Shown: in pieces, positions 60,221 to 64,000 of the stretch
How the letters are laid out: each line of letters starts with the position of its first letter
Position numbering within the stretch: the stretch's first letter is position 1
Source: Sapria himalayana
Taxonomy: Eukaryota > Streptophyta > Magnoliopsida > Malpighiales > Rafflesiaceae
Assembly: GCA_029783825.1 (NCBI GenBank)
Contig: JAREIK010002991.1
Span: forward strand, 2,007,397 to 2,071,396
DNA length: 64,000 nt
Direction of reading: 5' to 3'
Translations under genes and position numbers: made by a program
The notes under the pieces: generated by a model
Told to the model about the DNA's origin: nothing
Databases searched by the model: none
Seen by the model: the letters and a program-made list of their open reading frames with translations, nothing else

Positions 60221-61587
60221 ATCTCTCTCTCTAGCTATCTCTCTCTCTAGCTATCTCTCTCACACTATCTCTTTCTCTCTCTCTCACTATCTCTCTCTCT
60301 AGCTATCTCTCTCTCTAGCTATCTCTCGCTATCTCTTTCTCTCTCTCTAGCTATCTCTCTCTCTCACTATCTCTATCTCTCTCTCTAGCTATCTATCTCT
60401 CACTATCTCTATCTCTCTCTCTAGCTATCTCTCTCTCACTATCTCTTTCTCTCTCTATCTCTAGCTATCTCTCTCACTATCTCTTTCTCTAGCTATCTCT
60501 TTCTCTAGCTATCTCTCTCTAGCTATCTCTCTCTAGCTATCTCTCTCTCACTATCTCTTTCTCTCTCTCTCACTATCTCTCTCTCTCTCTAGCTATCTCT
60601 CTCTCTCACTATCTCTTTCTCTCTCTCTAGCTATCTCTCTCTCACTATCTCTATCTCTCTCTCTAGCTATCTCTCTCACTATCTCTTTCTCTCTCTCTCA
60701 CTATCTCTCTCTCTCTAGTTATCTCTCTCACTATCTTTTTGTCTCTCATTATCTCTCTCTCTCTCTCTATATCTCATTGTCTCTATATCTCTATCTCCAT
60801 CTCGCTGCATCTCTCTCTCTATAGATATATCTATCTCTCTCTATATCTATCCCTCTCTTTATTTAAGTTGACATGATGTTAAATATACTAAATATTATTG
60901 ACAAATCATCAATAATTGGTCAATAATATTGATAAATTATCAAAAAGTATATTTCTAATTTTTTAGCAAATATTCCTTTGATATATACCTACCATCTAAT
61001 TATTAATTTAACGAGAATTAACTACATGAAAAATCTTAATTCTCATCAGGGCCATCAAGTTTTAAAAAAAAAAAAAAAAAAAAATCAAGAAACAACAATC
61101 AATATTGATATGCAAGGTAGTTTCATGATAAAGCAGGACCACAAAATAAAGCAGGCGGGCCGGGAGCATGAAATTTGAAATTGCCGAAAAAGTAGTGTCA
61201 CCTGAACGCATCTGGAGATGATATCAGCAAAATTCGACAAGGATTTAGCAGAGTAGTTTCCGTCAAGAGAGGGATCGACCATCCTGGACAATTCATCAAT
61301 GTCATGAAGCCGGACAATTGCCCACCCGACGAGTGACTGTTCCCCTCGAGCTTGTTTCCTATTTGTGCAACAATAAGCCACCTCAGAGAGAAGAGCGGGC
61401 ACGCACTGTATCTTATCTGGGTTTGGTTTTTCTCCCCCTTCCCCCCCTTTTTTTTACCTGTCAAAGGGCTTGCGGCCTGTTAGCAGTTCCAGCATGACCA
61501 CCCCGAAACTATAAACATCACTCTTCGGCGTATAGACTCCGGACTCGGATTCGGGAGCTCCATAAGCACGCGCTGTTAGCAGGTGAC
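59790..61587 (-). CDS. SRF: STRUBBELIG-receptor-family kinase, last three exons (5' part not in window)
   Basis: Exons on the minus strand: 61,587-61,458; 61,358-61,202; 59,876-59,790, with matching phases (entry phase 2, then AG|G making Arg, then phase 0). Together they encode the kinase C-lobe: [112 protein letters not shown], stop. These are APE, subdomain IX and subdomain XI in the form typical of SRF leucine-rich-repeat receptor kinases, plasma-membrane proteins that signal in cell and organ morphogenesis and are often catalytically atypical. The LRR, membrane and N-lobe exons are absent from 61,588-64,000, so they lie beyond the window or are lost. The 1,325-bp last intron is half microsatellite. 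Confidence 0.88.
60155..60860. repeat. 700-bp (CT)n/CTAGCTAT microsatellite in the SRF last intron
   Basis: A compound array of CTCTCT, CACTATCTCT and CTAGCTATCTCTCTCT blocks that recur with a loose 20-60 bp higher-order period. In the transcript it is GA-rich with TAGCTAG cores. Confidence 0.95.
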
Positions 61588-61754
61588 CTGACAACTAACG
61601 GGCAAAACACGATTAGTGGGTGGAAGCATAAAAACCCGTATGTTATACCGTTTGCTTTCTTCTTCGTGCCACGTATATATCAACTCCCTCAATTCAAAAG
61701 AACGGCATCCAATGAGTCTCAAATTCAACTAGCACCTTATATAAGGGATTAGCT
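61588..61754. other. Intron or 5' flank of the SRF gene
   Basis: Sequence upstream of the first recognised SRF exon. No further exon was read here or up to 64,000. Confidence 0.4.
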
Positions 61755-62400
61755 TAGAGGTGTCAAATGGATCGTGCTGGCACGGAACAGCACATTACAG
61801 CGTGGCACGGCCATTCCAGACGCTTACCGTGTCATGCTAGAGGTGTCAAACGGGACGTGCCGGGCCGGCTCAACCCATTTTTTTCAGGCCCGAACGTGCT
61901 TTTTTGCCGGGCCAGGCACGGTTACTGTACCGTGCCGTGCCGTGCCGTGCCGTGCCGTGCCTTGCCCGGCACGGTTTTGTGAAGTTCAGCTTGCAAGGGC
62001 CCGGGGCACGATCCGTCGGGTTCGGCCCGGTGGGGCCGAACCCTAATTTAAAAAAATTAGGATTTCGTCTCGCCTGAAACCCTAATTTTAAAAAAAATTA
62101 GGGAATCGGCGCCCCAGTAATCCTAATTTTTAAAAAAAAATTAGGGAATTGGCACCTCGGTAAACCTAATTTAAAAAAAAAATTGATTTCCGGCAAGGCA
62201 CGGCACGAGCCGGAGCACGGAAAATTTCCGTGCCGGGCCAGCCCTGCCCGATTGATACCTCTATGTCATGCCCAGCATGGCACGGGAACGAGACTGGCAG
62301 CCTGGCACGGCATGGTTGGGCCGCAAATTGTAGCACCAAGCTAGGCCGTGCTGCTCGAGCTGGTTGATGCCAGCATGATCCGAATTTTTAAAAAAACCAC
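61755..62400. mobile_element. TAGAGGTGTCAA-family MITE interrupted by another copy
   Basis: A left end TAGAGGTGTCAAATGG at 61,755 and core text to 61,837 continue after the inner element as CCAGCATGGCACGGG from 62,272. The right terminus is degraded near 62,370 (GGTTGATGCC). Confidence 0.6.
61838..62263. mobile_element. hAT-like MITE, TAGAGGTGTCAA family, nested copy
   Basis: Begins TAGAGGTGTCAAACGGG and ends CGATTGATACCTCTA. The flanking octamers 61,830-61,837 and 62,264-62,271 are both TGTCATGC. It contains several AAATTAGG/CCTAATTT inverted blocks like those in the 44.5 kb copy, which marks a subfamily, and a (CGTGC)n run at about 61,931-61,961. Confidence 0.9.
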
Positions 62401-63103
62401 CCAACTGGATTAGACTCATGGCCCTCACACACTCATCCTGACATTACTTATCCAATGATCATAGTCAGCCAACATAAGAATAATCCAACTAAAAATCACT
62501 TATATACAATTTTAATCAGATTGGTTCAAAATCGGTTCGAATTTGAGCCCAATTTCAATTTAAATTGAAATTAGGGGTGCATGAATATAGAGCGCCAAAT
62601 TTGGAAACTTTAAATTTGAGACACATGAGCAGGACCCACCAAAATGAAAGTAATCCAAGCTCAACCCGCTCGGGCCATTATGCCGAGTAATGCCGTGTTG
62701 AATGAGTTTTGGCATGCAAGCCTAAGTTCCTCCGGGACTAGCACTGGGCGAGCCATGGCACGAGCCATGGCTCGCGGAACTGGCCAACTCAACTCCCGGC
62801 ATTTTATGACGTGCTGGGGCCCTCCGACCCATTTGCCACCTCTAATTATCCATTTGGCGTTACTCCAAATATCCTTGGAATCCATCTTTTACATGTTCGA
62901 CTAGTGTAGATCTAATCATCCTTCTCAGTTCATCATCCCCATTGTTAGAACTAAAATTCAACATATAATGGTGACGAACTTATTATGATTAAAATTCAAC
63001 TTCTTGATTTTGGTAAGAGATTAATGTTTGATCCCAACCCAAATGACATTTTTAAAGAGGATGCTATTGCTATATCACCAATCATTTCCACGGCAGTGGC
63101 AAG
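62401..63103. other. Degraded MITE text and AT-rich DNA
   Basis: A right end ATTTGCCACCTCTA (to 62,844) with a GGCACGAGCC core marks another copy of the same MITE family, with its left end lost. No gene. Confidence 0.5.
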
Positions 63104-63730
63104 CTAAGAAGCACGGACACGGACACGTAGATACGACACGACAGGATAAGAGAGACACGGCAAATTCTAAAAAACTATGATACGAATACGGCTAGGATAC
63201 GATATGATAAAAAAATAAAAATAAAAATTACTAATTATAAATATTAAATATTTTATAAAATTTATTAAATTAAATTAAATTATTTTATTATATAAAATAA
63301 ATATATATTATTTATTTTATAAAATAAAAATATTTTATTTTATTTTATAAGATAATATTTATAATTATTTTATTTTATAAAATAATATTTTATAATTATA
63401 TTATATAAAAATATATATTTTTTATTTTATTTTATTTTATAAAAATATTTTATTTTATGCCCTTGCCTCTCCCCTCAAATCGCACCCGCCCCCTGCCAGT
63501 GGCCAACGTCGCCCATGCTGCAATGTTGGCCACCCGACGTCGTCGAATGTCGGGCACTATAGATGTGGATACGGCTGCCAATGCAACCATCCGATACGCC
63601 ACATGGCGTATCGGATACGGCCTGTGCAATGATACGCCACGTGGCGTATCGGACACGTATCCATGTCGTGTCGTGTCCAGGTATCGGACACGTGGACACG
63701 GCTGTAGGGAGCCGTGTCCGTGCTTCCTTG
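63104..63730. mobile_element. hAT-like non-autonomous element, GTGTCGGACACG family, 627 bp
   Basis: Left end CTAAGAAGCACGGACACGG; the right end in reverse complement is CAAGGAAGCACGGACACGG. The flanking octamers at 63,096-63,103 and 63,731-63,738 are both GTGGCAAG. The right half carries the same GATACGCCACGTGGCGTATC palindromes as the 50.2 kb copy. The left half is AT-rich filler. It has no transposase. Confidence 0.9.
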
Positions 63731-63738
63731 GTGGCAAG

Positions 63739-64000
63739 GACCACAACAAAACAGAGAATGGCAAGACTAACAAAAACCAAAACATAACAATTACTAAATT
63801 GGCAACAAAATTATATGTCTTTTTTGGCATTCAGACCTCTCAGAAATGTTCTTCTTTTTTTTTTTTTGGTATTTAAACCAAAAAATATTTGATGAAAACA
63901 AAAAGTTATAAATTCAATGAAATCAGCACTAAACTAAAATGGTATCAGAATTACTCGATCAAAAAAAAAAAAACATCTAGTGATGCACAAAATTAAGTCA
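63739..64000. other. AT-rich sequence to the window end
   Basis: TGGTATCAGAATT at about 63,941 resembles a tRNA-Met primer-binding site, so a retrotransposon may start here. Nothing else is seen. Confidence 0.35.

Overview
The window is nuclear DNA of a flowering plant. Five spliced or single-exon genes of plant type sit in a very AT-rich matrix full of decayed LTR retrotransposons, miniature inverted-repeat elements (MITEs) and microsatellites. I cannot name the species, or say from the sequence whether it is a monocot or a eudicot.

Layout. 1-28,800 holds no gene that I can support. It is a graveyard of Ty1/copia pieces on both strands (about 3.3-5.8 kb, 6.8-12.8 kb, 14.6-14.8 kb, 19.5-20.5 kb), a truncated Ty3/gypsy element (9.5-11.3 kb) with LTRs, primer-binding site, gag start and integrase piece, two diverged copies of an unclassified 2-2.7 kb repeat (16.3-18.3 and 23.5-26.2 kb), and several GC-rich MITEs. 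28.8-30.0 kb is an unexplained GC-rich island followed by a CT/CA microsatellite. 30.7-46.6 kb is the gene cluster: NAF1 (minus), a PPR-E gene (plus, head-to-head with NAF1), a class II trehalose-phosphate synthase (minus, convergent with the PPR gene) and an 8-exon TLC-domain membrane protein (minus). 46.6-59.8 kb is repeats again: hAT-like MITEs, a 180-bp tandem array and AT/GT microsatellites. 59.8-61.6 kb carries the last three exons of a STRUBBELIG-receptor-family kinase (minus). Its 5' part is beyond 61.6 kb and is not found before the window ends. 61.7-63.7 kb holds nested MITEs.

The genes do not form a pathway. NAF1 serves H/ACA snoRNP assembly, the PPR protein organelle RNA metabolism, the TPS trehalose-6-phosphate signalling, the TLC protein an endomembrane lipid-related role, and the SRF kinase cell-surface signalling. 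The most informative local facts are the following. (1) The NAF1/PPR head-to-head pair appears to match the Arabidopsis neighbours AT1G03530/AT1G03540. (2) The intergenic spacer of that pair carries an AGCT-saturated repeat. (3) Two genes need GC-AG introns. (4) A CTG/CTGATG tract ends about 11 nt from a 3' splice site in the TLC gene. (5) Two MITE families have recognisable 8-bp target-site duplications, including insertions nested up to three deep inside an intron.
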